The translations under genes were made by a program, and so were the position numbers. Below the pieces are notes generated by a model. That model made no database searches, was not told the origin of the DNA, and saw only the letters and a list, made by a program, of their open reading frames with translations. Shown here piece by piece: positions 48,020-57,463 of a stretch of 64,000 nucleotides of DNA (the stretch's first letter is position 1; the number at the start of each line of letters is the position of its first letter). Source of the stretch: Marinomonas algarum (GTDB lineage: Bacteria; Pseudomonadota; Gammaproteobacteria; Pseudomonadales; Marinomonadaceae); NCBI RefSeq assembly GCF_020532605.1, contig NZ_JAJATW010000004.1:1-64000 (forward strand), written 5' to 3'.

Positions 48020-48478
48020 TTATTGCGTTCCTGTGTGACCAAATCCGCCTTCGCCACGCTCAGTGCCTTCAAATTCACTGACAATATTAAATTCCGCTTG
48101 TACAACGGGCAACAAGACCAACTGAGCAACGCGTTCGCCTGGTTCAATGGTGAAATGACTGTGACCACGATTCCAACAAGAGATCATCAGTTCACCTTGA
48201 TAATCAGAGTCGATTAGACCAACTAGATTGCCCAGTACGATACCGTGTTTATGCCCTAATCCGGAACGCGGCAAAATCGTTGCGGCAAGATTCGGGTCTT
48301 GAATGTAGATTGATAACCCCGTTGGCAGCAGTGTGGTTTCGCCTGGCGCGAGATCAATGGGCTGGTCAAGGCAAGCGCGTAGATCCAAGCCCGCTGATCC
48401 CTCTGTTGCATACGTTGGAAAAGGAATGTCTTTGCCGATTTTGTCGCTAAGAATTTTTAATTGAATAGGGTGTCTCAT
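48020..48478 (-). CDS. dut: dUTP diphosphatase
   Basis: A 152-residue trimeric dUTPase that turns dUTP into dUMP and keeps uracil out of DNA. Conserved motifs are [43 protein letters not shown] and the C-terminal GGFGHTG. It follows coaBC by 17 bp and is probably in one transcript with it. Confidence 0.97.
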   Translation of the reverse strand: MRHPIQLKILSDKIGKDIPFPTYATEGSAGLDLRACLDQPIDLAPGETTLLPTGLSIYIQDPNLAATILPRSGLGHKHGIVLGNLVGLIDSDYQGELMISCWNRGHSHFTIEPGERVAQLVLLPVVQAEFNIVSEFEGTERGEGGFGHTGTQ

Positions 48479-48495
48479 GGTGTTTGTCTCTTCTT

Positions 48496-49728
48496 TTATT
48501 GTGAGGAATGCAGGTTGCTTAAATGGTGCTGAATAAAATCGACCAGCTGTACGGCAAGGTCACTTTTTGCGGCTTTATCGGGTGTCCACGTATCGTTTGC
48601 ACTGATAACGGTGACTTGGTTGCTGTCTTGATTGAAACCAATGTCGGTGCGGGAAACATCGTTGGCAATAATAATATCGAGCCCTTTGCGTTCACGCTTG
48701 CTTTTGGCGTATTCAAGAACATTGTGGGTTTCAGCGGCAAAGCCGACCATGGTTTTAGCACGGTTTTGTTGCGCGAGTGTGGCAATGATGTCGGGGTTTT
48801 TGACAAGTGTTAAGGTGAGTTCGTCGCTATCGGCTTGTTTTTTCATTTTCTGATCGCAAACCGTTTTCATTTTAAAGTCGGCAACAGCGGCGGCACCAAT
48901 AAACACATCCGCTTGAGACGTCATGGCGTTCACACAAGCGGCCAACATAGCATCCGCACTTTTGACTGGGACGACTTGCACGCCCTGTGGCGAGGGAAGT
49001 TGTACCGGTCCACTGATCAAGGTAACGCTTGCGCCACGGGCGTTTGCGGCGGCGGCTAAGGCATAGCCCATTTTCCCTGAACTGTGGTTGCTGATGTAGC
49101 GCACCGGATCGATGGCTTCCATCGTAGGGCCAGCGGTAATGACCCAATGTTGTCCCAGTAGGTCCTGTTCTTGGCGAGACGCAGAGAAATGGGCATCCAT
49201 CGCGTTATAAAGGTCACTGGGTTCACTCATACGTCCAGGGCCAATATCACCGCAGGCCTGCGCACCGTCGGCAGGTCCTACACTCATGACACCGCGTTCG
49301 TGAAGCAATTGACTGTTGGCTTGGGTTGCAGGGTGTTTCCACATGGCTTGATTCATGGCGGGGGCGATCAACACCGGCGACTCCGTGGCTAAGCACAGAG
49401 TTGTCAACAAATCATTGGCCATACCTTGGGCATAACGTGCGATGAAATCGGCCGACGCTGGAGCAATCACGACTAAGTCGGCCCACTTCGCTAGCTCGAT
49501 GTGCCCCATCCCCGCCTCAGCATTAGGGTCCAATAAGGCGCTGCGCACGGGGTGTCCCGATACGGCCTGCAAAGTCATTTCGGTCACGAAGGCTTTCGCG
49601 CCATCGGTGAGTACGACTTGTACTTGTGCGCCAGCCTTGCTGAGAAGACGAATGAGCTCAATGCTTTTATAGGCCGCAATGCCACCAGTAATGCCGAGTA
49701 AAATGCGTTTTTGCGCGAGGTTGGACAT
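48496..49728 (-). CDS. coaBC: Phosphopantothenoylcysteine decarboxylase/synthetase (CoaBC)
   Basis: A 410-residue bifunctional coenzyme A enzyme. The N-terminal flavin decarboxylase (about 1-185) has [28 protein letters not shown] and PAMNQAMW. The C-terminal synthetase (about 190-405) has [20 protein letters not shown] and VGFAAET. ATG 49728 has GAGAAG 6 nt upstream; the longer frame to 49878 overlaps radC and is not used. It is divergent from radC. Confidence 0.96.
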   Translation of the reverse strand: MSNLAQKRILLGITGGIAAYKSIELIRLLSKAGAQVQVVLTDGAKAFVTEMTLQAVSGHPVRSALLDPNAEAGMGHIELAKWADLVVIAPASADFIARYAQGMANDLLTTLCLATESPVLIAPAMNQAMWKHPATQANSQLLHERGVMSVGPADGAQACGDIGPGRMSEPSDLYNAMDAHFSASRQEQDLLGQHWVITAGPTMEAIDPVRYISNHSSGKMGYALAAAANARGASVTLISGPVQLPSPQGVQVVPVKSADAMLAACVNAMTSQADVFIGAAAVADFKMKTVCDQKMKKQADSDELTLTLVKNPDIIATLAQQNRAKTMVGFAAETHNVLEYAKSKRERKGLDIIIANDVSRTDIGFNQDSNQVTVISANDTWTPDKAAKSDLAVQLVDFIQHHLSNLHSSQ

Positions 49729-49828
49729 AAAAAACTTCTCAATTCGGTCAGTGATCGATAAAGTAAATAAAAGGCAGGACGCCTTCTTTTTGTTAGACGC
49801 AAGATTATCATGTATCAAGGAGTAGATC

Positions 49829-50503
49829 ATGGGGATTAACCACTGGCCAGAACAAGATAGGCCACGCGAAAAGCTCATTAATCAAGGCGCTGAGTCGCTA
49901 AGCGATTCGGAGCTACTGGCGATTTTTCTTCGAACTGGGACACGTGGCGTGAGCGCGGTAGAGCTGGCCCGACAAATATTGTTGGAGTTTGGCGGCTTGC
50001 GCGCGCTGATGTCTGCCAGCCGAACCGATTTTTGTAAAGGCTTCGGGTTAGGGGACGCCAAGTACACTCAGTTGCAAGCTGTCCTCGAAATGTCCAAACG
50101 TCATCTCAAAGAGCAATTAATGCGCGACACTGTGTTTAATGGCGCAGAGCATGTGCGCAGTTATTTATCGTCGCAACTTCGCCATGCCCAACGGGAAGTG
50201 TTTGCCGTACTGTTTCTCGACTCTCAGCATCGGCTTATTTGTTACGAAGAGCTTTTTTTTGGCACCATCGATGCTGCAGCCGTTTATCCAAGAGAGGTGG
50301 TGAAAGCGGCATTACAACACAATGCCGCTGCGTTGATTCTGGCTCACAATCACCCCAGTGGCGTCGCCGAACCCAGTCAAGCCGATGTGCATATTACGGA
50401 TAAAATTCGCCATGCGTTAGATCTGATTGACGTACGTTTGTTGGATCATTTTGTCGTCGGTGACGGCCAACCTGTGTCGCTTGCCGAACGAGGGTTGCTG
50501 TGA
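49829..50503 (+). CDS. radC: RadC-family JAMM-domain protein
   Basis: A 224-residue protein with N-terminal helix-hairpin-helix-like region (about 1-95) and a C-terminal JAB1/MPN-like metalloprotease-fold domain. The zinc site [15 protein letters not shown] is intact. Despite the name, a direct repair role has not held up, and its substrate is unknown. The location upstream of rpmB-rpmG matches E. coli. Confidence 0.95.
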   Translation: MGINHWPEQDRPREKLINQGAESLSDSELLAIFLRTGTRGVSAVELARQILLEFGGLRALMSASRTDFCKGFGLGDAKYTQLQAVLEMSKRHLKEQLMRDTVFNGAEHVRSYLSSQLRHAQREVFAVLFLDSQHRLICYEELFFGTIDAAAVYPREVVKAALQHNAAALILAHNHPSGVAEPSQADVHITDKIRHALDLIDVRLLDHFVVGDGQPVSLAERGLL

Positions 50504-50528
50504 ACTGTTCATTTTTTTCACAAAAGAA

Positions 50529-50557
50529 TTGCTCAATACCTGAGCTTATGGGAAAAT
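50529..50557 (+). promoter_or_regulatory. Promoter candidate for rpmB-rpmG
   Basis: TTGCTC and GAAAAT are 17 bp apart and are followed by a GC-rich stretch (GCGCGCCGC), as in ribosomal promoters under stringent control. The predicted transcript has a leader of about 105 nt that contains a 7-bp hairpin at 50620-50636. Confidence 0.4.
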
Positions 50558-50669
50558 GCGCGCCGCTATATCCTCGGTACGGGATTTTTTTGATTCATAA
50601 GGAATCATGCTCCGCCTGAGGAAGTGAAACACTTCCAATAATCTTCTGGATAGCAAAAGGTATTTAATT

Positions 50670-50906
50670 ATGTCTCGCGTATGTCAAGTTACTGGGAAGC
50701 GTCCTGTTACAGGTAACAACGTTTCTCACTCAAAACGCCGTACTAAGCGTCGTTTTCTTCCTAACCTTCATTGGCACCGTTTTTGGGTCGAAGGTGAAAA
50801 CCGCTACATCCGTTTACGTGTTTCCTCTAAAGGTATGCGTATTATCGATAAAAAAGGTATTGAATCAGTTCTTGCTGAAATTCGTGCCAACGGCGAAAAA
50901 GTATAA
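50670..50906 (+). CDS. rpmB: 50S ribosomal protein L28
   Basis: A 78-residue ribosomal protein. Typical L28 sequence: [20 protein letters not shown], then [14 protein letters not shown] and [16 protein letters not shown]. It is the first of two ribosomal genes; rpmG begins 11 bp later. Confidence 0.98.
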   Translation: MSRVCQVTGKRPVTGNNVSHSKRRTKRRFLPNLHWHRFWVEGENRYIRLRVSSKGMRIIDKKGIESVLAEIRANGEKV

Positions 50907-50917
50907 GGATCTGAATC

Positions 50918-51088
50918 ATGGCTTCTAAAGGCGCTCGCGATCTAATTCGCATGGTATCTTCTGCTGGTACTGGTCACTTCTACACAACTGACAAGAACAA
51001 GCGAAATACTCCTGACAAACTTGAAATGAAAAAGTTTGATCCAGTTGTACGTAAGCACGTTATGTACAAAGAAGCGAAAATCAAATAA
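50918..51088 (+). CDS. rpmG: 50S ribosomal protein L33
   Basis: A 56-residue protein, [17 protein letters not shown] at the start and [11 protein letters not shown] at the end. It is the zinc-free form, as the Cys pairs of zinc-binding L33 are absent. It forms an operon with rpmB, and a clear terminator follows. Confidence 0.97.
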   Translation: MASKGARDLIRMVSSAGTGHFYTTDKNKRNTPDKLEMKKFDPVVRKHVMYKEAKIK

Positions 51089-51108
51089 TTTTTGCTTCTT
51101 GTTAAAGG

Positions 51109-51134
51109 AACCGACTCATTGAGTCGGTTTTTTT
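51109..51134 (+). terminator. Terminator after rpmBG
   Basis: A perfect 9-bp stem (AACCGACTC with GAGTCGGTT), a 3-nt loop and a run of T make a strong intrinsic terminator. Confidence 0.88.
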
Positions 51135-51205
51135 ATATCTACGATTCCATTTTTGCCCTTACACTGAGTGTTTTTGTATCTGTCTTATGTTTGTTGAGGT
51201 GACGC

Positions 51206-52024
51206 ATGCCAGAATTACCCGAAGTTGAAACCACCCTGCGTGGCATAGAGCTAAAATTAGTCGGTCGTGTGTTAGCCAGTGTTGCCATTCGACAGCCTAA
51301 ATTGCGCTGGCCGATTACGCCTGAGCTTAGCCATGACATGGTGGGTGAGGTCATCACGCATTTGTCTCGACGAGGAAAGTACATTGGTATTCATACTCAA
51401 AAAGGCACCTTGATTGTCCACCTTGGTATGTCGGGCAGCTTGTATTTTGTTGCCGCTGACACACCTCCCATGTTCCATGATCATGTGGATTTTTGCTTTG
51501 CCGATGACGATGTGTGGCTGAGATACACAGACCCAAGGCGTTTTGGGGCCATATTGTGGACAACAAATGATTGGCTTGAGCATGAGTTAATTAAGCACCT
51601 TGGTCCCGAGCCTTTGTCAGAAGCGTTTAATGTCGATCAACTTTACGAGCGTGCCAAGGGGCGAAAAGTCCCTATTAAGACGTTTATTATGGACAGTAAA
51701 GTAGTGGTGGGAGTGGGAAATATTTATGCCAACGAAGCGTTATTTCAAGCGGGCATTCGTCCCGATCGTCTAGCGGGTAGCATCAGCAAAGCGCGTTTGG
51801 GACGGTTAGTCGAGTGCATTAAAGTGGTGCTTGCTGCTGCGATTAAACAGGGCGGAACGACGCTTAAAGATTTTGTCGGAGGCGATGGTAAACCTGGCTA
51901 CTTCAAACAGGAACTGGCCGTCTATGGTCGAGCAGGACAGCCTTGTGTTGTGTGCGAAGCACCTTTGATTGAAATTCGTCAAGCGCAGCGCAGTACGGTA
52001 TTCTGTCGACATTGCCAATCTTGA
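51206..52024 (+). CDS. mutM: Formamidopyrimidine-DNA glycosylase
   Basis: A 272-residue base-excision repair enzyme that removes 8-oxoguanine and formamidopyrimidines. The catalytic N-terminus PELPEVETTLRGIE is intact. The H2TH region is GVGNIYANEALFQAGI. The zinc finger at the C-terminus has two Cys pairs, CVVC and CRHC. GAGG lies 6 nt before the ATG. Order rpmB-rpmG-mutM is conserved in Gammaproteobacteria. Confidence 0.97.
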   Translation: MPELPEVETTLRGIELKLVGRVLASVAIRQPKLRWPITPELSHDMVGEVITHLSRRGKYIGIHTQKGTLIVHLGMSGSLYFVAADTPPMFHDHVDFCFADDDVWLRYTDPRRFGAILWTTNDWLEHELIKHLGPEPLSEAFNVDQLYERAKGRKVPIKTFIMDSKVVVGVGNIYANEALFQAGIRPDRLAGSISKARLGRLVECIKVVLAAAIKQGGTTLKDFVGGDGKPGYFKQELAVYGRAGQPCVVCEAPLIEIRQAQRSTVFCRHCQS

Positions 52025-52270
52025 CCATTTGTTTATAGTTAGACGTTAGAATGGCTGTTTACTCTGACTTTGTCGCTTATTATGTTGCAAAGTCATTTTT
52101 TTATTCAAAACGTTGCTATGGTATCTGGCCTAATATGTGCAGATTTCGTTGCGATATTACTCGAATGGGTTTATTTTTGACCAATTAGGCAGAGTTTGTC
52201 CTTGCTTAGATCAGATTAAAACCACGACTATTTATTATACATGACGACCTATTACAAAAGAGGAATTGGA

Positions 52271-53260
52271 ATGAAAGCTGTTTTTCTTGCATCTGTGACG
52301 GCATTGGCCGTTTCATCAAGTTTGGCCATGGCCGCAGATCCTGCCGTTGTCTACGATCAAGCCGGTAAGTTTGATAAGTCTTTTAACGAAGGCGTTTACA
52401 ACGGTGTAAAACAATACACCGCAGAAACAGGGATTCAAGTTCGTGAATTTGAGCCAAAGAATGAGGCTCAGGTAGAGCAAGGTTTACGTCGTTTAGCAAA
52501 GCGTGGCTATTCTCCTATCGTGACGGTGGGCTTTAACATGACGTCAGCGGTTGAGAAAGTGGCGAAAGACTTTCCAGAAGTGAGCTTCACCTTGATCGAT
52601 GGTGAGATTGATTTACCGAATGTTCAATCTGTTATTTTTAAAGAGCACGAAGGCTCTTTTATCGTTGGGGCTTTGGCCGCAATGGCGTCTAAAACCGACA
52701 CAGTGGGCTTTATTGGTGGTATGGACATTCCTTTGGTGCGCAAATTCGGTTGCGGCTATGAACAAGGGGTAAAATTCGCCACACCAAACGCGACAGTACT
52801 GCAAAACATGACAGGCTCTACGGGCGCCGCCTTTAATGACCCGACTAAGGGCTCAGAATTGGCAAAAAGCCAGTTTTCTAAAGGGGCTGATGTCGTCTTT
52901 GCAGCGGCCGGTGGCACCGGTATTGGTGTCTATCAAGCGGCAAAAGACGAAGGTAAATTTGCCATTGGTGTGGATTCCAACCAAAACCACATTCAGCCAG
53001 GCACGATGCTGACCTCTATGGTAAAACGTGTTGATCAAGCGGCTTACAACACATACAAGAACGCTCCAGCCGGTACATGGCAGCCCGGTCTTGTGGTACT
53101 AGGCTTGGCGGAAGACGGTGTGGATTGGGCGCGCGATGAGTACAACGCCAGCTTGATTACGGAAGAGATGAAAGCCAGTGTGGCTGACATTCGTGCGAAA
53201 ATCATCAGCGGTGAGATTCAGGTACACGACTACATGTCAGACAATACCTGCAACTACTAA
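52271..53260 (+). CDS. BMP-family nucleoside-binding protein
   Basis: A 329-residue periplasmic binding protein of the BmpA/PnrA type, which bind nucleosides. A signal peptide ends near residue 22 (SLAMAA). Family features are VYDQAGKFDKSFNEGVYNG, the PIVTVGFNMTSA region and GFIGGMDIPLVRKFGCGY. ATG 52271 has AGGA 6 nt upstream; the frame from 52241 adds ten residues before the signal peptide. It heads the nucleoside-transporter operon and is followed by a hairpin. Confidence 0.93.
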   Translation: MKAVFLASVTALAVSSSLAMAADPAVVYDQAGKFDKSFNEGVYNGVKQYTAETGIQVREFEPKNEAQVEQGLRRLAKRGYSPIVTVGFNMTSAVEKVAKDFPEVSFTLIDGEIDLPNVQSVIFKEHEGSFIVGALAAMASKTDTVGFIGGMDIPLVRKFGCGYEQGVKFATPNATVLQNMTGSTGAAFNDPTKGSELAKSQFSKGADVVFAAAGGTGIGVYQAAKDEGKFAIGVDSNQNHIQPGTMLTSMVKRVDQAAYNTYKNAPAGTWQPGLVVLGLAEDGVDWARDEYNASLITEEMKASVADIRAKIISGEIQVHDYMSDNTCNY

Positions 53261-53267
53261 CGTATTA

Positions 53268-53306
53268 AAAAGCAGTGGTCAGCGTTTGCTGGCCGCTGCT
53301 TTTTTT
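53268..53306 (+). terminator. Intra-operon hairpin between the BMP gene and its ATPase gene
   Basis: A long stem (AGCAGTGGTCAGC with GCTGGCCGCTGCT, with G-U pairs, extended by A-T pairs) and a run of T fit a strong intrinsic terminator, located between the binding-protein gene and the ATPase gene. Confidence 0.78.
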
Positions 53307-53348
53307 GCTTTAGAGTGTTCCATATAAGCAAATGAAATGACGTGAGAT

Positions 53349-54935
53349 ATGACGAAAAAAACCATGCCATACGCAATCGAATTGCGAGACATCAGTAAAC
53401 GTTTTGGTGCCGTGCAGGCAAACAAAGACATTTGCTTACACGTTGCCAAAGGCACCATTCACGGCATCATCGGTGAAAACGGAGCGGGCAAATCCACTTT
53501 GATGAGTATCATTTATGGCTTCTATGAAGCCGATACCGGTCACATTGAAGTCGATGGCCAACGAGTGGATATCCGCAATTCTGAAGGTGCGATTCAAGCG
53601 GGCATCGGAATGGTGCATCAGCATTTCATGCTGGTGGAAACCTTTAGCGTGCTTGAAAACGTGATGCTGGGAGCCGAAGGCGGTGCACTGCTGAAAAATG
53701 GCATAGGCGCTGCACGTATTGAGTTGCAGCGGCTGGCACAGGAATACAGCTTAGACATTGATGTTGATGCCATTGTGGAAGATTTACCGGTGGGTTTGCA
53801 GCAACGTGTCGAGATTCTAAAAGCTCTATACCGTGGTGCACGCATTCTGATATTGGATGAGCCAACGGGGGTATTAACACCGCAAGAAGCCGATCATCTA
53901 TTCCGTATTTTACACGCCTTAAAAGAGCAGGGCGTGACGGTTCTACTGATTACTCATAAACTGCGTGAAATCATGGCGTCAACGGACAATGTGTCTGTGA
54001 TGCGTCAAGGCGAAATGGTGGCCCACCGAGAAACGGCCCACACGACAAAGGAAGAGTTAGCCGAGTTGATGGTGGGTAAAAAAGTCCGTTTGACCGTCAA
54101 CAAAGACGAGGCCAACCCAAGTCAGGTATTGCTTTCTGCCAAGCATTTATCGCAATTTGACAGCCAAGGGGTAAAGCGCCTGAAAGATGTAAGCTTGGAA
54201 TTGCGCGCTGGTGAAATCCTGGGGATTGCGGGTGTATCCGGTAACGGTCAAAGCGAACTGCTGAATGTTCTGTCTGGTATTACCTTAATGGATGAAGGGG
54301 AAATCGATTTCGCGGGTCAAGTAATCAACGCTAAGGCGCCAAAAGATGCGGCTCAAATGCGTGATTTAAAAATGGCTCACGTGCCAGAGGATCGCCATAA
54401 AATGGGCTTGGTCACCGGCTTTGAAGCCTACGAAGCGGCGATATTGGGTTACCACAACTCAGATGCTTACAATGGCAAAGTGTTGATGAACCGCAAAGCC
54501 ATGTTAGACGAATGCAACACACGCATGGCCGATTGGGATGTGCGTCCCCCTAATCCTCATTTGAAAACCGCCAATTTTTCTGGTGGTAATCAGCAAAAAA
54601 TCGTTATTGCCCGAGAAGTAGAACAAAACCCTGATGTGCTCTTAATTGGTCAGCCAACTCGAGGGGTGGACATCGGTGCGATTGAAAATATACACGAGCA
54701 AATTGTAAAACTGCGAGACGCCGGTAAAGCCATTTTGCTGGTATCGGTAGAATTGGATGAAATTATGGCGTTAAGTGACCGTATTTTGGTGATGTTTGAT
54801 GGCGCAGTCGTCGGTGAACTTGATGCAAAAGACGCGGATGAACGTACTCTAGGTTTGATGATGGCCAATGCATTTAATGAAGAACAAAGCGGTGGTCAGA
54901 CTGCCTCTGCCGAAGCAACAGGAGCCCATGTATGA
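53349..54935 (+). CDS. Nucleoside ABC transporter ATPase (double-domain)
   Basis: A 528-residue protein with two ABC modules, as usual for BMP-type nucleoside transporters. The first has Walker A GENGAGKST, a weak signature LPVGLQQRVEI and Walker B ILILDEPTGVL. The second has a degenerate Walker A, GVSGNGQSE, and signature FSGGNQQK. It powers the two permeases downstream. The stop overlaps the next start by 4 bp. Confidence 0.93.
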   Translation: MTKKTMPYAIELRDISKRFGAVQANKDICLHVAKGTIHGIIGENGAGKSTLMSIIYGFYEADTGHIEVDGQRVDIRNSEGAIQAGIGMVHQHFMLVETFSVLENVMLGAEGGALLKNGIGAARIELQRLAQEYSLDIDVDAIVEDLPVGLQQRVEILKALYRGARILILDEPTGVLTPQEADHLFRILHALKEQGVTVLLITHKLREIMASTDNVSVMRQGEMVAHRETAHTTKEELAELMVGKKVRLTVNKDEANPSQVLLSAKHLSQFDSQGVKRLKDVSLELRAGEILGIAGVSGNGQSELLNVLSGITLMDEGEIDFAGQVINAKAPKDAAQMRDLKMAHVPEDRHKMGLVTGFEAYEAAILGYHNSDAYNGKVLMNRKAMLDECNTRMADWDVRPPNPHLKTANFSGGNQQKIVIAREVEQNPDVLLIGQPTRGVDIGAIENIHEQIVKLRDAGKAILLVSVELDEIMALSDRILVMFDGAVVGELDAKDADERTLGLMMANAFNEEQSGGQTASAEATGAHV

Positions 54936-56029
54936 GTCAGGCAAAAGTACCAGCTTGGGTCAATATGGCCTTGATTCCTATGTTAAATATTCTTTTGGCT
55001 TTTTTGGTGTCAGGGTTATTGATTTTGGCCATTGGAGAAAATCCGGTCGAAGCCGCTGGGTATTTGATTTACGGTGCCTTTGGTTATGACGAAGGCGTGG
55101 GTTATACCCTCTACTATGCAACTAACTTGATTTTCACTGGACTGGCGGTGTCAGTCGCGTTTAAAGGGGGTCTGTTCAATATTGGTGGTGAGGGGCAGGC
55201 TTATATTGGTGGTTTAGGGGTGGGCTTGATTTGTCTGTCGCTTGATCACACCATGCCGTTTTATGTGATTGCGCCCTTGGCGATCATAGGGGCTGCGGTG
55301 TTTGGTGCGGCATGGGCTTATATACCGGCCTATTTGCAGGCGCGCCGAGGCAGCCACATTGTAATTACCACCATCATGTTCAACTTTATTGCCTCGTCGT
55401 TGATGGTGTACCTGATCGTTAACTGGCTAAAAGAAGACGGTCGTATGGCGCCCAACAGTCGAACCTTTGAGGAAAATGCTTGGCTGCCGTACTTGCATGA
55501 AATCCTGTCCCCTTTAGGCATTGAAATTGGCGATTCGCCGCTGAATTTGGCGTTTATTTGGGCCTTGTTATGTTGTGTATTTGTTTGGGGCTTAGTGTGG
55601 CACACCCGTTGGGGCTATCAATTACGTACGTTAGGCACCAATCCAACAGCCGCGCGCTATGCCGGCATCGATACGGCGAAAGTGACCATTTGGGCGATGT
55701 TGATCTCTGGCGGTTTGGCGGGTTTTGTCGGGTTGAATGAAATCATGGGAGTGAATCACAGTTTATTACTTAACTTCACTGCGGGTTATGGCTTTGCTGG
55801 TATTGCGGTGGCTTTGATGGGGCGTAACCATCCGATTGGTATTATTTTGGCGGCTATGTTGTTTGGGGCCTTGTATCAAGGTGGCGCTGAGTTGGCGTTT
55901 GAAATTCCCACTATTACACCTGAAATTGTGGTTGTGATTCAGGGTTTGGTGATTCTTTTTTCAGGTGCCCTAGAGCACATGTTTAAAGATCGTATCGAAG
56001 GCTTTTTTATTCGCAGAGCGGTCGCCTAG
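54932..56029 (+). CDS. Nucleoside ABC transporter permease 1
   Basis: A 365-residue permease with about ten helices, of the YufP type. Family stretches are FKGGLFNIGGEGQAYIGGL, ITTIMFNFIASSL and RTLGTNPTAARYAGI. It pairs with the next permease. The start overlaps the ATPase gene; the next gene follows 9 bp after the stop. Confidence 0.93.
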   Translation: MSQAKVPAWVNMALIPMLNILLAFLVSGLLILAIGENPVEAAGYLIYGAFGYDEGVGYTLYYATNLIFTGLAVSVAFKGGLFNIGGEGQAYIGGLGVGLICLSLDHTMPFYVIAPLAIIGAAVFGAAWAYIPAYLQARRGSHIVITTIMFNFIASSLMVYLIVNWLKEDGRMAPNSRTFEENAWLPYLHEILSPLGIEIGDSPLNLAFIWALLCCVFVWGLVWHTRWGYQLRTLGTNPTAARYAGIDTAKVTIWAMLISGGLAGFVGLNEIMGVNHSLLLNFTAGYGFAGIAVALMGRNHPIGIILAAMLFGALYQGGAELAFEIPTITPEIVVVIQGLVILFSGALEHMFKDRIEGFFIRRAVA

Positions 56030-56038
56030 GGGAATACT

Positions 56039-57007
56039 ATGTTTGAAACATTGATACTCATGTTAGACGCGACCATGCGTGTGTCTACGCCGTTACTTTT
56101 TGCGGCTTTAGCGGGCTTGTACTCAGAACGTGCAGGCATTGTTGATATTGGTTTAGAAGGAAAAATCCTAGGCAGTGCCTTTGCTGCTGCTGCGGCTGCG
56201 GCGGTGTTTGGTTCGGCTTGGGTTGGCTTGATTTTTGGTATTTTGACGTCTGTCTCCTTGGCGATGATCCATGGCTTTGCCTGTATTACTCACCGTGGTG
56301 ATCACATTGTGTCTGGTGTGGCGATCAATACCATAGTGGCAGGTCTGACTGTTACTTTGTCGATGCATTGGTTTGGTATGGGCGGTCAGACACCTGCGCT
56401 GTCGGGTGATGCGCGCTTTATGGAAATTACTTTCCCTTTTGCAGAAGCATTACGCGATGTGCCTGTACTGGGGTTAATTTATTCAGATATGCTGAGCGGC
56501 CACAATATTCTGGTGTACTTAGCATTTTTGATGGTGCCCGTGACGTATTGGGTCGTGTACAAAACACGCTTTGGTTTGCGTCTTCGTGCTGTGGGTGAAA
56601 ACCCTCATGCGGTAGACACCGCCGGTATTTCGGTGGCGTTTATTCGTTACCGCGCCTTGATTGTATGTGGCATTTTATGTGGCCTTGCCGGGGCGTATTT
56701 ATCGACTGCGCACAATGCGGGTTTCTTAAAAGACATGAGCGCAGGTAAAGGCTATATGGCGTTGGCCGCGTTGATCTTTGGTAAATGGCGTCCGGTGCCT
56801 GTGTTGTTTGCTTGTTTGTTATTTGGCTTTCTTGATGCGGTGGCGATTCGTATGCAAGGTGTGGTCATTCCTGGTATTGGTGAAGTGCCCGTGCAAGCAA
56901 TCGAAGTCTTACCTTATGTGTTAACCGTCTTGTTACTGGCTGGGTTTATCGGCAAAGCGGTCGGGCCAAAAGCCATCGGTCGACCTTATGTCAAAGAGCG
57001 AGCTTAA
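56039..57007 (+). CDS. Nucleoside ABC transporter permease 2
   Basis: A 322-residue permease of the YufQ type with about eight to nine helices. Family features are YSERAGIVDIGLEGKIL, GDHIVSGVAINTIVAGLT and LRAVGENPHAVDTAGI. Its stop precedes the cytidine deaminase ATG by one base, so the deaminase is part of the same transcript. Confidence 0.93.
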   Translation: MFETLILMLDATMRVSTPLLFAALAGLYSERAGIVDIGLEGKILGSAFAAAAAAAVFGSAWVGLIFGILTSVSLAMIHGFACITHRGDHIVSGVAINTIVAGLTVTLSMHWFGMGGQTPALSGDARFMEITFPFAEALRDVPVLGLIYSDMLSGHNILVYLAFLMVPVTYWVVYKTRFGLRLRAVGENPHAVDTAGISVAFIRYRALIVCGILCGLAGAYLSTAHNAGFLKDMSAGKGYMALAALIFGKWRPVPVLFACLLFGFLDAVAIRMQGVVIPGIGEVPVQAIEVLPYVLTVLLLAGFIGKAVGPKAIGRPYVKERA

Positions 57008-57008
57008 T

Positions 57009-57422
57009 ATGGCGGATAACCCTGATGCATTAAACAGTAAGCTGTTTGAGCTGGCGACTGCTGCGATGAATAGGGCCTATGTGCCTTATTCTCGCTTTCC
57101 TGTCGGGGCGGCAATTGAAGCACACTCCGGTGAAATCTACGCCGGTTGCAACGTGGAAAACGCCGCTTACCCAGAAGGCACTTGTGCAGAAGCGGGCGCA
57201 ATCGCTGCTATGGTGATGGGCGGCGACACGCAAATCAAACACATTTATGTCATGGGCAAAGGGGATCTGTTGGTGACGCCTTGTGGCGGTTGTCGGCAGA
57301 AAATCCGTGAATTTTCCCGTGCCGATACGGAGATTCATATCTGTGACGAAAAGGGCGTGCGCAAAACCCTCACCATGGAAGCGTTACTGCCATTTTCTTT
57401 TGGGCCTGATAACCTAGTCTAG
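57009..57422 (+). CDS. cdd: Cytidine deaminase
   Basis: A 137-residue zinc deaminase that turns cytidine and deoxycytidine into uridine and deoxyuridine. The zinc ligands and catalytic Glu are in EGTCAEAGAI and TPCGGCRQ, and YVPYSRFPVGAAIE is the substrate region. It is the last gene of the nucleoside-transport operon, which points to a pyrimidine nucleoside as one transported substrate. The ATG at 57009 is preferred to a GTG at 56988 inside the permease. Confidence 0.95.
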   Translation: MADNPDALNSKLFELATAAMNRAYVPYSRFPVGAAIEAHSGEIYAGCNVENAAYPEGTCAEAGAIAAMVMGGDTQIKHIYVMGKGDLLVTPCGGCRQKIREFSRADTEIHICDEKGVRKTLTMEALLPFSFGPDNLV

Positions 57423-57463
57423 GGTGTGCCGTTCTGACCGACTCCTACAGGGTCGTGACCTAA

